A stretch of 39,578 nt of DNA from Deltaproteobacteria bacterium (GTDB lineage: Bacteria; Desulfobacterota; DSM-4660; Desulfatiglandales; B25-G16). The DNA is taken from NCBI GenBank assembly GCA_019310725.1, contig JAFDDT010000014.1, positions 1 to 39,578 of the forward strand, in the 5' to 3' direction. Shown in pieces: positions 7,628 to 16,495 of the stretch. Within the stretch, counting starts at the first letter, position 1. Each line of letters starts with the position of its first letter. Position numbers and translations under genes: made by a program. The notes beneath the pieces are model-generated. The model ran no database searches, was not told the origin of the DNA, and saw nothing but the letters and a program-made list of their open reading frames with translations.

Positions 7628-9658
7628 ATGACCCCTTTTCGCACCTCGTACTGGCATATCGAACCGGTGTGGGTTTTTTACCTTCTGGCAGCCGTGGCTG
7701 TGGTAGTGTTTCTGTTTGGGCTCTTTGCTCATGTATCTGTATGGGTGAGAGGCATCAGACGTCAAACGCTCCCATTTTCGTGGCGCGGGATTTCCAATTT
7801 GTTTCTGGATGGCTTTCTGGGCCGGCGCATTTTCAAGGGAGACATTGCTGCCGGGACCATGCATTTGCTCATTCTCTGGGGCTTCTTAGGCCTCTTTGTG
7901 GGAACCGTGCTGATTTCTGTAGACTACTGGGTGTATCACTTTCTGAAAGGAGCCTTCTATATATGGTATTCAGCCGGTCTTGAGATTCTGGGACTGATGC
8001 TGACCGCGGGTCTCATCTGGTCCCTCATCCGCCGATATCTCCAGCGTGTGCCTCGGCTCGAAAGGCGTTTCGAAGACCTCGCCGTGGTAGTTTTCCTGCT
8101 CCTGGTTGTGCTTTCAGGATTTGCAGTAGAGGGGCTCCGTCTAGCCGCCCAAAGACAGGAGTGGGCCCGGTGGTCATTCGTAGGTCATTGGTTGAGTCTT
8201 CTTTGGGTCCACCCTCAGGGTGCCCTCGCTGCCTATCCCTACCTCTGGTGGGTACATGCCTTTTTGAGCCTGGGTCTCATCGCGTTTATACCATACTGTA
8301 AGCTCTTTCATATACTGGCTGCGCCTACCAGCATTTACCTGGAAAACCAACCGCCTCAGGCAATCCCAGTGGAGACGCGATCCCCGGATGACGAGGTCTT
8401 TTCTTACCGGGATATGATTTTTTTCGATGCCTGTACCCGATGTGGTCGCTGTGTGGAGGTGTGCCCTTCAACAGGAGCCGGGGAACCCTTTTCACCCAGA
8501 GACTTTATTGTCTGGGCCAGAGAAAACCTTCTGAGAAAGTATCATCCCCTAAACTACTTCACTTGGCTTACCCGCTGGGCTAACCACAGACACACCAGCG
8601 AGCAGGGATTTGATCCTCAAAAGATCTGGCACTGTACCACCTGCCGGGCTTGTCTTGATGTATGCCCGGTGTATGTGGCAACGCAGGATGCGATTCGGCA
8701 GGCACGCAGTAAGATAATAGAAGAGGGCATCCAGGTGCCGTCACTTCTGACCCAAACCTTGAAAAACCTTTATAAATACGATAATCCCTGGGAGGCCACC
8801 AAGAAAAAACGTGCACAATGGTCCCAGGATCTGGAGATACCAGATTTCAGTGAAACTGAGGAGGCAGAGGGTTTGTGTTATTTCGTGGGCTGCACGACCT
8901 CTATGGATATACGGGCACAGAAACTGGCCCGCTCATTTGCCTGGATCTTAAAGCATGTGCAAATCCCTTTTGGTACCTTAGGTAAAAGGGAGCCCTGCTG
9001 TGGCGACATCGCCCGCCGTGCCGGAGAAGACGGGCTCTTTGAAAAACAGATGGAGGACTGTGTCGAACTCTTCGACCGGTACAGGATCCGTGAGGTGGTG
9101 ACTTCATCGCCCCATTGCTTTAACACCCTTCAGAATGAATACCCGGCATTTCAGGCGCTAAAGCCCCCTGAGGAACAGGCGAACTTCCAGGTTCGTCACT
9201 ATACCCAACTGCTACGTGAGTTGGTTAAAGTAGGTTCTCTGTGGTTTGAAAACCCACTTCACGTAACAGTTACCTATCATGACCCCTGCTACCTGGGTCG
9301 TTACAACCAGGTTTTTGATGCCCCCCGAGAGGTTATTACCGCCATCCCCGGAGTTACACTGGTAGAAATGGCCCATAACAGGGCCAACAGCCTGTGCTGT
9401 GGCGGTGGAGGAGACAGGGTATGGCAGGAAAATCTGGATGCCGATGTTAAGATGGCCGAAATTCGAATCAGAGAGGCAGAGGCCACCGGGGCAGAGATCC
9501 TTATCACAGCCTGCCCCTTGTGCCTGATCATGCTGGAAGACGCCCGCAAGACCACCAGTTTGGAGCATACCCTGCAGGTGATGGATCTAAATGAATTTGT
9601 GCAAATGGCGCTGAGCCTGGAGCACATCCCTGGAGAGCAAAGTGTTAGAAGGAGGTAA
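7628..9658 (+). CDS. EMO-like membrane ETF:(mena)quinone oxidoreductase, Fe-S/CCG-domain protein
   Basis: A 676-residue protein. Residues 10-230 hold about five membrane helices of the NarI/haem-b type, with histidines such as His79 and one near residue 207. Then two 4Fe-4S sites, CTRCGRCVEVCP (Cys269, 272, 275, 279) and CTTCRACLDVCP (Cys336, 339, 342, 346). The C-terminal half has two CCG domains as in HdrD/GlpC: PCCG at 457-458 and LCCGGGGD at 590-591, each preceded by a Cys-containing strand (YFVGCTTS; YHDPCYLGR). Proteins of this build next to etfAB are known as EtfAB:menaquinone oxidoreductases and pass electrons from acyl-CoA oxidation to the quinone pool. The neighbours etfB, etfA and an acyl-CoA dehydrogenase support exactly that role. 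Confidence 0.92.
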   Translation: MTPFRTSYWHIEPVWVFYLLAAVAVVVFLFGLFAHVSVWVRGIRRQTLPFSWRGISNLFLDGFLGRRIFKGDIAAGTMHLLILWGFLGLFVGTVLISVDYWVYHFLKGAFYIWYSAGLEILGLMLTAGLIWSLIRRYLQRVPRLERRFEDLAVVVFLLLVVLSGFAVEGLRLAAQRQEWARWSFVGHWLSLLWVHPQGALAAYPYLWWVHAFLSLGLIAFIPYCKLFHILAAPTSIYLENQPPQAIPVETRSPDDEVFSYRDMIFFDACTRCGRCVEVCPSTGAGEPFSPRDFIVWARENLLRKYHPLNYFTWLTRWANHRHTSEQGFDPQKIWHCTTCRACLDVCPVYVATQDAIRQARSKIIEEGIQVPSLLTQTLKNLYKYDNPWEATKKKRAQWSQDLEIPDFSETEEAEGLCYFVGCTTSMDIRAQKLARSFAWILKHVQIPFGTLGKREPCCGDIARRAGEDGLFEKQMEDCVELFDRYRIREVVTSSPHCFNTLQNEYPAFQALKPPEEQANFQVRHYTQLLRELVKVGSLWFENPLHVTVTYHDPCYLGRYNQVFDAPREVITAIPGVTLVEMAHNRANSLCCGGGGDRVWQENLDADVKMAEIRIREAEATGAEILITACPLCLIMLEDARKTTSLEHTLQVMDLNEFVQMALSLEHIPGEQSVRRR

Positions 9659-9663
9659 GAGTC

Positions 9664-10455
9664 ATGAATATTGTCGTATGTGTGAAACAGGTCCCTGAGG
9701 TCACTGACGCCGAACTTGAGATTAATAGGGAAGGAACAGAGATTCTCAAAGAAGACCTGGAGTTTGATATCAATGAATGGGACAACTATGCCGTTGAAGA
9801 GGCGGTGCTAATAAAGGAGGCCCATGGCGGAAAGGTGACTGTGGTCACCCTGGGAGATGAGGATTGTGAGGATGTCTTAAGAACTGCCCTGGCTATGGGA
9901 GCCGACGAAGCCATCCGCATCGATGAGCAAGGCTTCGAATTTTCTGACGCAGCAGGCATCGCTCAGGGTCTTTACCATGCAGTTCGGGATGTGCCTTTTG
10001 ATCTCCTTCTCACCGGGGCTCAAGGTTCTGATGACGGCTGGGCTCAGGTAGGCCTCACGCTTGCGGAATTGTTGGGCATTTCCTATGCCTCTCTGGTGGT
10101 TGGAGTGGAAATCGGTGAAGGCACGATCACGGTCCATCGGGAGTTGGAGTCCAATACCCAAGAAAAGGTAGAAATGCCGCTACCAGCAGCCCTTACCATT
10201 CAAACAGGAATCAATAACCCGCGGTATGTATCTATCATGGGCATCCAAAAGGTCCGCAGGATTGAGATCAAAGAAACCGGTTCAAAAGAACTCGGGCTGT
10301 CTGAAGCGGAAATTGGGTCACAAGGCTCGAGCGTGGCCTCGCAGAAACTTTCACTTCCTCCGGTTGGTGAAGGAGCCGAAATCCTAACAGGTAGCCTCGA
10401 TGAAATCTGTGAAAAGACAGCTCAAATTATCCGTGATAAGGGAGGGGTGATGTAA
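9664..10455 (+). CDS. etfB: Electron transfer flavoprotein, beta subunit
   Basis: A 263-residue protein, the usual EtfB size. It starts MNIVVCVKQVPEVTD, has the adenine-nucleotide (AMP) binding region around LLTGAQGSDDGWAQVG, and MGADEAIRI, all family features. With EtfA it carries electrons from acyl-CoA dehydrogenases to a membrane acceptor. The ribosome binding site AAGGAGG overlaps the last codons of the oxidoreductase gene (gap 5 bases), so translation is probably coupled. The stop codon TAA directly abuts the etfA ATG. Confidence 0.95.
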   Translation: MNIVVCVKQVPEVTDAELEINREGTEILKEDLEFDINEWDNYAVEEAVLIKEAHGGKVTVVTLGDEDCEDVLRTALAMGADEAIRIDEQGFEFSDAAGIAQGLYHAVRDVPFDLLLTGAQGSDDGWAQVGLTLAELLGISYASLVVGVEIGEGTITVHRELESNTQEKVEMPLPAALTIQTGINNPRYVSIMGIQKVRRIEIKETGSKELGLSEAEIGSQGSSVASQKLSLPPVGEGAEILTGSLDEICEKTAQIIRDKGGVM

Positions 10456-11388
10456 ATGGACGAAATTCTGGTACTCGCTGAACATCGACAGGGAGAGCTC
10501 AGAGATATTACCTTTGAAATGCTCTTCGCAGCCAACACGTTGGGCAAAGAAAATGGCCTTGCAACCGCGGGTCTCCTCTTAGGGCATGAGACATCCGGCC
10601 TAGCAGGGAAACTCAAAGGCGCATGCGATAGGGTTCTGGTGATAGAGGACCCAGAACTCGCTCATTACAATGCTGACCAGTATCTTATGGCTCTGGAAAC
10701 GGCCGTCAAGGACCGGAAACCCCTGTTGACATTGATCGGCCACACAGCCATGGGCATGGACCTGGCCCCTGCAATGGCAGCCCGCCTGTGCCTGCCGTTG
10801 GTGACTGATTGTGTGGAGCTGAGCCTGGAGGAGGGAAGACTTGGGGTTCTGAGACAGATCTATGGCGGAAAGATCAACGCCCAGTTGGTCATGAAACCCT
10901 CTGATCACTATCTGATCAGCCTTAGAACCGGCGCCTTTGACGCGGAGGTTGAACAGGGGAAATCTGGTGATGTAGAAACCATTCCTGCGCCTGCCTGGAC
11001 GAACTTGAGGGGCCGGCAATTCGCAGGTGCCGATATCCTGGTCTCCATTGGGCGAGGCATAGGAAAGCCGGAGAACATCCCTCTCGCACAGAAATTCGCC
11101 GATGCAATCGGGGCTACCCTGTCCTGTTCCCGGCCGGTTGCTGACGAGGAATGGCTTCCCAAAAGTAGACAGGTTGGGACATCCGGAAAGACCGTCAGGC
11201 CAAAGGTATATATCGCACTGGGCATCAGCGGGGCATATCAGCACCAGGCTGGCATGAAAAATGCGGATACCATTATTGCCGTGAACAAAGACCCCATGGC
11301 GCCTATCTTTGCTATTGCCCATTACGGTATTGTAGAGGATCTCTTGCAGGTACTGCCTGTGTTGACTGAGCATCTTGCGACAAAATAG
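10456..11388 (+). CDS. etfA: Electron transfer flavoprotein, alpha subunit
   Basis: A 310-residue protein. The N-terminal 190 residues are the ETF fold shared with EtfB; the C-terminal domain holds the FAD-binding region: GRGIGKPEN, SCSRPVADEEWLP, QVGTSGKTVRPKVYIALGIS, GAYQHQAGM and INK-like AVNKDPMAPIFAIAHYGIVED. ATG 10456 follows the etfB stop without a gap. There is no N-terminal ferredoxin extension, so this is a simple dehydrogenase-linked ETF. It works with the upstream membrane oxidoreductase and the downstream acyl-CoA dehydrogenase. Confidence 0.95.
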   Translation: MDEILVLAEHRQGELRDITFEMLFAANTLGKENGLATAGLLLGHETSGLAGKLKGACDRVLVIEDPELAHYNADQYLMALETAVKDRKPLLTLIGHTAMGMDLAPAMAARLCLPLVTDCVELSLEEGRLGVLRQIYGGKINAQLVMKPSDHYLISLRTGAFDAEVEQGKSGDVETIPAPAWTNLRGRQFAGADILVSIGRGIGKPENIPLAQKFADAIGATLSCSRPVADEEWLPKSRQVGTSGKTVRPKVYIALGISGAYQHQAGMKNADTIIAVNKDPMAPIFAIAHYGIVEDLLQVLPVLTEHLATK

Positions 11389-11474
11389 GGGCGATGAAGA
11401 GGGATGACACTTTTTGTCTTTCTTCATGAAGGGCAAAAAAGAGCCTGATCATCCCTGGCCCAGAACTGGTATTA

Positions 11475-11652
11475 AACCCAGATTTTGCAGTAGCCATCTA
11501 CTGCGGCTTTAGAAACCTTGCTGGAACGCTTGTTTCGAGATTTTGGTCCTGGACATATCTATGAGTATGCCTGCGGGCCAAAACCTCTCCAACTGCTCGT
11601 TTCGCTAAGGTTTCTTGTGCCTCGCTACGATGCCCACTGCAAAATCTGGGTT
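11475..11652. mobile_element. MITE-like palindromic insertion with 17-bp terminal inverted repeats
   Basis: AACCCAGATTTTGCAGT (11475-11491) and ACTGCAAAATCTGGGTT (11636-11652) are perfect 17-bp inverted repeats. Inside them the similarity continues imperfectly for about 35 more bases (both arms reach an AGAAACCTT block), so the 178-base element can fold almost end to end. There is no transposase. It sits between etfA and the acyl-CoA dehydrogenase and ends two bases before the latter's ribosome binding site. I see no clear target duplication. Confidence 0.65.
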
Positions 11653-11667
11653 CAAGGAGAACAGATC

Positions 11668-12810
11668 GTGGATTTTACACTCAGTAAAGAACAACGGGAT
11701 ATCGTAAGGGCAGCCCGGAAATTCTCCCTGGGAGAGTTTCCTGACCGCGCCCTTGAATTTGACCGTGATGAGGCCTTCGACCTTGATTTATGGAGAAGGG
11801 CCTGTGAACTGGGTTTTGTTGGCGTGTTTATAGACCAGGCATATAACGGTGCGGGTATGGGCTACCTGGAACACTGCCTTATCACCGAGGAGTTCTGGGC
11901 GGCAGATCCAGGGATCGGCCAGGCTATTCTCTCCTGCACCTTTGGCTCCGAGGTTCTACTTCTCTTTGGATCCAAAGACCAGAAACAGCTCATACTTCCC
12001 CAGCTTGTTACAGGAAAGGCCATAATAGCTACTGCCATAACAGAACCTGATGCGGGATCTGACGTAACCAGCGCCACCACCGCGGCAGTTAGACACCGTG
12101 ATGAATGGGTGATAAATGGGAGCAAGATGTTTACCACCAACGGTAACCTCGCCACATATATCCTGTTCTTTTGCAGAACAGACCCGCGCAATCCTTCCCG
12201 CCATGAGCGACACAGTTTTATCCTGGTTCCAACAGACACACCAGGATTCAAAGCCAAAAAGATCCACGGAAAGATGGGAATTCGGGCATCGGATACGGCC
12301 GAGATCTCTCTTAGCAACGTCCGCGTGCCCTTTACCAGCTTGGTGGGGAAGGAAGGTGCAGGATTCCACCAATTAATGGCCTTCTTTGACCGGACCAGAC
12401 TTCATATCTGCGCACAGGCGGTCGGGCTGGCCCGCGCCTCATTGGAGGAGTCGATCCGCCACACCAAAGAACGCACCCAGTTTGGTGCAACCCTGGCCTC
12501 TTTTCAGGTGACTCAATTCAAAATCGCCGAGATGGCCACCAGGATCAAAGCGGCCAAAAATCTCTATTACGAGGCTGCCTGGTCTCTAGATCAGGGGACT
12601 ATCGATCCGGCCCTCATCGCCATGGCCAAATGGTTTTCCGCTGAAGCGGCGCTTCAGTGTGCCGACGAGGCCGTTCAAATGCATGGCGGTTATGGGTACA
12701 TTGATGAATACAAGGTGAACCGCCTCTATCGTGCTGCCAAGATCTTGGAAATCTACGAAGGCACCAAGGAGATGGAAAAGACCATAATCGCACGCAGCCT
12801 TTTGGGATAG
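11668..12810 (+). CDS. Acyl-CoA dehydrogenase
   Basis: Start set at GTG 11668, which has AAGGAGA at 11654-11660 with a 7-base spacing and gives the standard N-terminus VDFTLSKEQRDIVRAARKF. A TTG-started frame 50 codons longer would read through the palindromic element and is rejected. The 380-residue FAD enzyme has ITEPDAGSDV (substrate/FAD loop), HGKMGIRAS, FDRTRLHICAQAVGLA, QMHGGYGYI and IYEGTKEM, whose Glu is the catalytic base position in MCAD-like enzymes. It oxidises acyl-CoA to enoyl-CoA and reduces the ETF encoded upstream. Chain-length or branched substrate cannot be told from the sequence. Confidence 0.93.
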   Translation: MDFTLSKEQRDIVRAARKFSLGEFPDRALEFDRDEAFDLDLWRRACELGFVGVFIDQAYNGAGMGYLEHCLITEEFWAADPGIGQAILSCTFGSEVLLLFGSKDQKQLILPQLVTGKAIIATAITEPDAGSDVTSATTAAVRHRDEWVINGSKMFTTNGNLATYILFFCRTDPRNPSRHERHSFILVPTDTPGFKAKKIHGKMGIRASDTAEISLSNVRVPFTSLVGKEGAGFHQLMAFFDRTRLHICAQAVGLARASLEESIRHTKERTQFGATLASFQVTQFKIAEMATRIKAAKNLYYEAAWSLDQGTIDPALIAMAKWFSAEAALQCADEAVQMHGGYGYIDEYKVNRLYRAAKILEIYEGTKEMEKTIIARSLLG

Positions 12811-12896
12811 CAACAGACACCACTCCGTCCAAACACATGAAGATACCTTTGCATAACCCCTCTTCTGCCAAGATTTAGCCTGCCGCTTCTCAACAT

Positions 12897-13079
12897 GCTG
12901 TTGCTGAAATCCCTTTGAGCGGTCATTAAAACGGTTTTTGCCAACAAATCTTGGCGAAGTGGAAGATAAGCGATGTCAACTGTTTGAGCCCTAAAGGCGA
13001 GTTTTGACATCGCCTGGAGGGAGCCTTAGATTTGTCAAGAAACGTTTTAGACCAAAAGAAAAGGGATTTCAGCAACAGC
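12897..13079. mobile_element. MITE-like element, copy B, with 20-bp perfect terminal inverted repeats
   Basis: GCTGTTGCTGAAATCCCTTT (12897-12916) and its exact complement AAAGGGATTTCAGCAACAGC (13060-13079) bound a 183-base non-coding element. Its centre has a second perfect stem, GCGATGTCAA...TTGACATCGC, around a loop with GAGCCCTAAAGG. The inner and right part recurs at 2735-2873. It has no open reading frame of its own, no transposase and no obvious target duplication. Confidence 0.75.
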
Positions 13080-13142
13080 CTGTTTACACTATGGCGGAAT
13101 CAGGGAAGAAAAACTCCCCTAAAGGCAAATAAGAGGCAGGGT

Positions 13143-13360
13143 CACGTCATAGTGAAACCTAACCTATTGATTTTCAGGCTTCTTGCAGGGTATGGGTGTC
13201 TTTTTTTTGGATTATGCCCCACATAGTTTAGATGAGTGGGCGTTTCAAAATGGTTTATATAGATGGAGCCTATGATTCTAAGGCTTATGGCTCAATAAAC
13301 CATTTTGAATCGGGGCATAACCAAAAAAAAGATACCCATACCCTAGACTTTGGCATTACC
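13143..13360. repeat. Large nested palindrome upstream of rpsA
   Basis: The left arm GGTATGGGTGTCTTTTTTTT...ATTATGCCCC (about 13189-13219) pairs with GGGGCATAACCAAAAAAAAG...ACCCATACC (about 13313-13344). Inside it, AAAATGGTTTAT (around 13248) pairs with ATAAACCATTTT (around 13296). The whole 155-base block can fold as one interrupted hairpin. The left arm and flank recur at 6732-6808, so this is a dispersed element rather than an rpsA-specific leader, although it lies about 100 bases upstream of the rpsA start. Confidence 0.7.
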
Positions 13361-13453
13361 CTGAAATAAGAGGTTGAATTTTGGTAATTGTTTTGTTATA
13401 GAAACAGCTTATATTTCTTGTCAGACAAATTTTTATGAGGGGGATAGAAGTTA

Positions 13454-15487
13454 ATGGGTGAACCAACAGAAGAAATAAAAGAAGAGACCAAGGACATAGC
13501 TGAAAAAGACACAGAGCTGGACACAGAAAAGTCAGATGAAAAAAAGGATGATAGCCCTGATGATGTGAGGGCCGTGAAACAAGAATCTCCAGAAATGAAC
13601 ATGGAAGAGATGTACGAACGGAGCCTGAAGCAAATCCATGAAGGCGAGCTCATCACAGGAGAGATTATCAAGATCGAGGACGAATTTGTCCTGGTGGACA
13701 TCGGTTATAAATCGGAAGGTGCTATCCCCATTAACGAGTTCAAGGATTCAGATGGAAACATAGCAGCCAAAACAGGAGATAAGGTCGACGTTGTTTTGGA
13801 GAGAAAAGAGAATGAGGACGGCCGTGTAATGCTTTCCATGGAACGGGCCAAGAAGATAAAGGTATGGGATCATATCCGGGATGTTTACAATAGTGATGGC
13901 ACCGTTCAGGGAAAGGTAATCTCAAAAGTCAAAGGAGGTCTCTCTGTTGATATTGGCCTTCCTGCATTTCTACCCGGCTCACAGATTGATCTTCACCCCA
14001 TCAGGAACCTTGACTCCCTGGTGGGCCAGATAATGGACCTGAAAATCCTCAAGTACAATAAAAAGCGGAATAATATCATTATCTCTCGAAGGGCCATTCT
14101 TGAAGCCGGGAGGATGAAACAGAAAGCCAAGACGCTCGCTCACATCGAGGAAGGATCCATCTTCACGGGAACTGTCAAGAATATTACTGACTATGGTCTT
14201 TTTATAGATCTTGGCGGCCTCGATGGGCTCCTCCATATTACGGATATGTCCTGGGGCAGGGTTGCTCATCCCTCTTCAATGTACAAGATCGGAGACGAAA
14301 TTACGGTCAAGGTCATTAGCTTTGACAGGGAGCGAGAGAGGGTGTCCCTTGGGCTCAAGCAACTCAAACCCGATCCCTGGGTCGATGCAGATACCAGGTT
14401 TCCCGTAGGCACAAAGGTTACCGGCCGTGTAGTCAACCTTACCGATTATGGCGCATTTGTAGAGATAGAAGAAGGCATAGAAGGTTTGATCCATATCTCA
14501 GAGATGTCCTGGACCAAGAAGGTCAAACACCCCTCCCAGATAGTGAACGTGGGGGAGGAGCTTGAGGCAATAGTGCTCAATCTGGATACTGGAAGCAAGA
14601 GGGTCTCATTGGGGATGAAACAGGTCAAGCCGAATCCCTGGGATCTCATTGCGGAAAAATATCCTGTGGGCACCATTATTGAAGGACGCATAAAAAACAT
14701 TACTGATTTTGGGATATTTATCGGCATAGATGAGGACATTGATGGGCTCGTTCATATCTCTGATATCTCCTGGACCAAGAAGATTAAGCATCCTGGTGAG
14801 CTCTATAAGAAGTCGGACGAGGTCCAGGCAAAGGTGCTGTCTATATCCAAGGACAATGAGCGTTTCTCGCTTGGCATAAAGCAACTAACCAAGGACCCCT
14901 GGGAGGACATCCCTGAAAAATACAAGGTGGGCACCAAGGTGACCGGAAGGGTTACCAATATCACCGATTTTGGCATATTTGTAGAGCTTGAAGAGGGGAT
15001 AGAGGGTCTCATTCATTCTTCCGAGATAAGCAAGGGTAAGTCTAAGTCCTCCCTCGGCAAATTCCAGATCGACGACGTTATTCAGGCCATCGTCGTACAC
15101 GTTTCTAAACAGGACAAAAAAATCGGCCTCTCCATCCGAAAGCTCCAAGACAAGGAATTCAGAGATATCTACGACGATTACAAGGATGAGGTGGAAGAGG
15201 CCCCTTCAACGTTTGGAATGCTTATTAAAGAGAAGATGGAAGAAGCGCATGCCAACCTCCCCTCAGAGGAAGGAGAAGAGATCACAGACAGGCAAGAGCC
15301 ACCAGGTGTCGGATCCGATGAAGCGCCGGCAGAAGAAGCATCCACGGAAGAAACAGAGTCTACCGCTGAGGAGAAAAAACCCTTGGTAGAAGAAGTCACA
15401 TCTTCGGAGGAAAAGGAATCTTCAGAAAAAGACAAATCTTTAAAGGAAAAGGCGTCTTCAAAGGAAAAAGACTCTCCCAAAGGGTAG
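13454..15487 (+). CDS. rpsA: 30S ribosomal protein S1
   Basis: A 677-residue protein with six S1 RNA-binding repeats between residues about 58 and 580, each with the GxVxxIxxFGxFVxL pattern; repeats 3-6 are the most canonical (VKNITDYGLFIDL, VVNLTDYGAFVEI, IKNITDFGIFIGI, VTNITDFGIFVEL) and repeats 3-5 carry HISxMSW-like ends. S1 recruits mRNA to the small ribosomal subunit. Both ends are extended by acidic, Lys/Glu/Ser-rich, low-complexity tails (first 55 and last 85 residues), longer than in E. coli (557 residues). The start has GAGGGGGA upstream. sppA follows, a common deltaproteobacterial order. Confidence 0.95.
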   Translation: MGEPTEEIKEETKDIAEKDTELDTEKSDEKKDDSPDDVRAVKQESPEMNMEEMYERSLKQIHEGELITGEIIKIEDEFVLVDIGYKSEGAIPINEFKDSDGNIAAKTGDKVDVVLERKENEDGRVMLSMERAKKIKVWDHIRDVYNSDGTVQGKVISKVKGGLSVDIGLPAFLPGSQIDLHPIRNLDSLVGQIMDLKILKYNKKRNNIIISRRAILEAGRMKQKAKTLAHIEEGSIFTGTVKNITDYGLFIDLGGLDGLLHITDMSWGRVAHPSSMYKIGDEITVKVISFDRERERVSLGLKQLKPDPWVDADTRFPVGTKVTGRVVNLTDYGAFVEIEEGIEGLIHISEMSWTKKVKHPSQIVNVGEELEAIVLNLDTGSKRVSLGMKQVKPNPWDLIAEKYPVGTIIEGRIKNITDFGIFIGIDEDIDGLVHISDISWTKKIKHPGELYKKSDEVQAKVLSISKDNERFSLGIKQLTKDPWEDIPEKYKVGTKVTGRVTNITDFGIFVELEEGIEGLIHSSEISKGKSKSSLGKFQIDDVIQAIVVHVSKQDKKIGLSIRKLQDKEFRDIYDDYKDEVEEAPSTFGMLIKEKMEEAHANLPSEEGEEITDRQEPPGVGSDEAPAEEASTEETESTAEEKKPLVEEVTSSEEKESSEKDKSLKEKASSKEKDSPKG

Positions 15488-15583
15488 CCGTTCAGGTGAT
15501 CTTTATTCAATGCTCGGTAACCCGGTTACAGATACCTATTTTGAGCCTTCATTTTTCGCCATAAAAGGTAAAGATACCATTTC

Positions 15584-16495
15584 ATGGCCAAGAAGACCAA
15601 TCGCCCTATCACATTAGTCCTTATTATATTGGGCATAGCCATTCTCTGTTTTGGCACCCTTATGGCTATCGTTCTCTCGCTCTCCCGCTCTACCCCTACT
15701 CTGTCACTCAGTAATAAAATAGGCGTGATTCCCATCAATGGGGTCATCAGGGATGCGGATGCCATCACTGAGCAATTGATAGCGTTCAGGGATGATAAGC
15801 AAATCAAGGCCATAATCTTGAGGATAAACTCTCCGGGCGGTGGAGTAGGTCCTTCACAGGAGATATACAGCGAGACAAGGAGAACTACAAAGACAAAAAA
15901 GGTGGTAGCCTCTCTTGGATCCATAGCCGCATCTGGTGGCTACTATGTTGCGTCAGCAGCCGATTCTGTGGTTGCCAACCCGGGCACCCTTACCGGCAGC
16001 ATTGGAGTCCTTATGGAGTTCGTGAGGTTCGAGGAACTGCTCAAGAAGATCGGGGTAGAGATGCAGGTGATTAAAAGTGGCGAGTTCAAGGATATAGGTT
16101 CACCTAATAGAAAGATGACTAAGGAAGAGAGAGAAATACTTACCCGCCTCATAAAAGACATCCAGAATCAGTTCGTAACTGCTGTTTCTCAAGGAAGGAA
16201 TATGCCAGAAGAAAAAGTGCTTGAGCTGGCTGACGGCAGAGTCTTCTCAGGCAGAGAAGCTAAAAGGTTAGGCCTCGTGGACTCTCTGGGCAATTTCCAT
16301 GATGCTGTTAATGTGGCCAAGAGGATGGCTCATATAAGGGGAAAGGTAAAATTGGTCTATCCTGTGAAAAAAAGAAGGTCTCTTTTATGGGATTTACTAT
16401 TTAAGGATTTATTCGACGCCCTTATGAACAGGCTCGATCGCCCTCCCGGGCTCCTCGACTACCGCTGGAGAGGAGACCTAAACGTATTTGATTAA
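15584..16495 (+). CDS. sppA: Signal peptide peptidase SppA (family S49)
   Basis: A 303-residue short-form SppA with one N-terminal membrane anchor (residues 9-32) and one S49 protease domain. The catalytic Ser is in IAASGGYY (Ser117) and the general-base Lys in SGEFKDIGSP (Lys169); RINSPGGGV and TGSIGVL motifs are present. It degrades signal peptides left in the membrane after secretion. It lies 96 bases after rpsA, probably cotranscribed, and its stop overlaps by four bases the stop of the convergent next gene. Confidence 0.93.
   Translation: MAKKTNRPITLVLIILGIAILCFGTLMAIVLSLSRSTPTLSLSNKIGVIPINGVIRDADAITEQLIAFRDDKQIKAIILRINSPGGGVGPSQEIYSETRRTTKTKKVVASLGSIAASGGYYVASAADSVVANPGTLTGSIGVLMEFVRFEELLKKIGVEMQVIKSGEFKDIGSPNRKMTKEEREILTRLIKDIQNQFVTAVSQGRNMPEEKVLELADGRVFSGREAKRLGLVDSLGNFHDAVNVAKRMAHIRGKVKLVYPVKKRRSLLWDLLFKDLFDALMNRLDRPPGLLDYRWRGDLNVFD

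Noticed and set aside
11518-11667. A start 50 codons earlier for the acyl-CoA dehydrogenase
   Set aside because: The extra codons read through the palindromic element and match no dehydrogenase; GTG 11668 has a good ribosome binding site and the normal family N-terminus.
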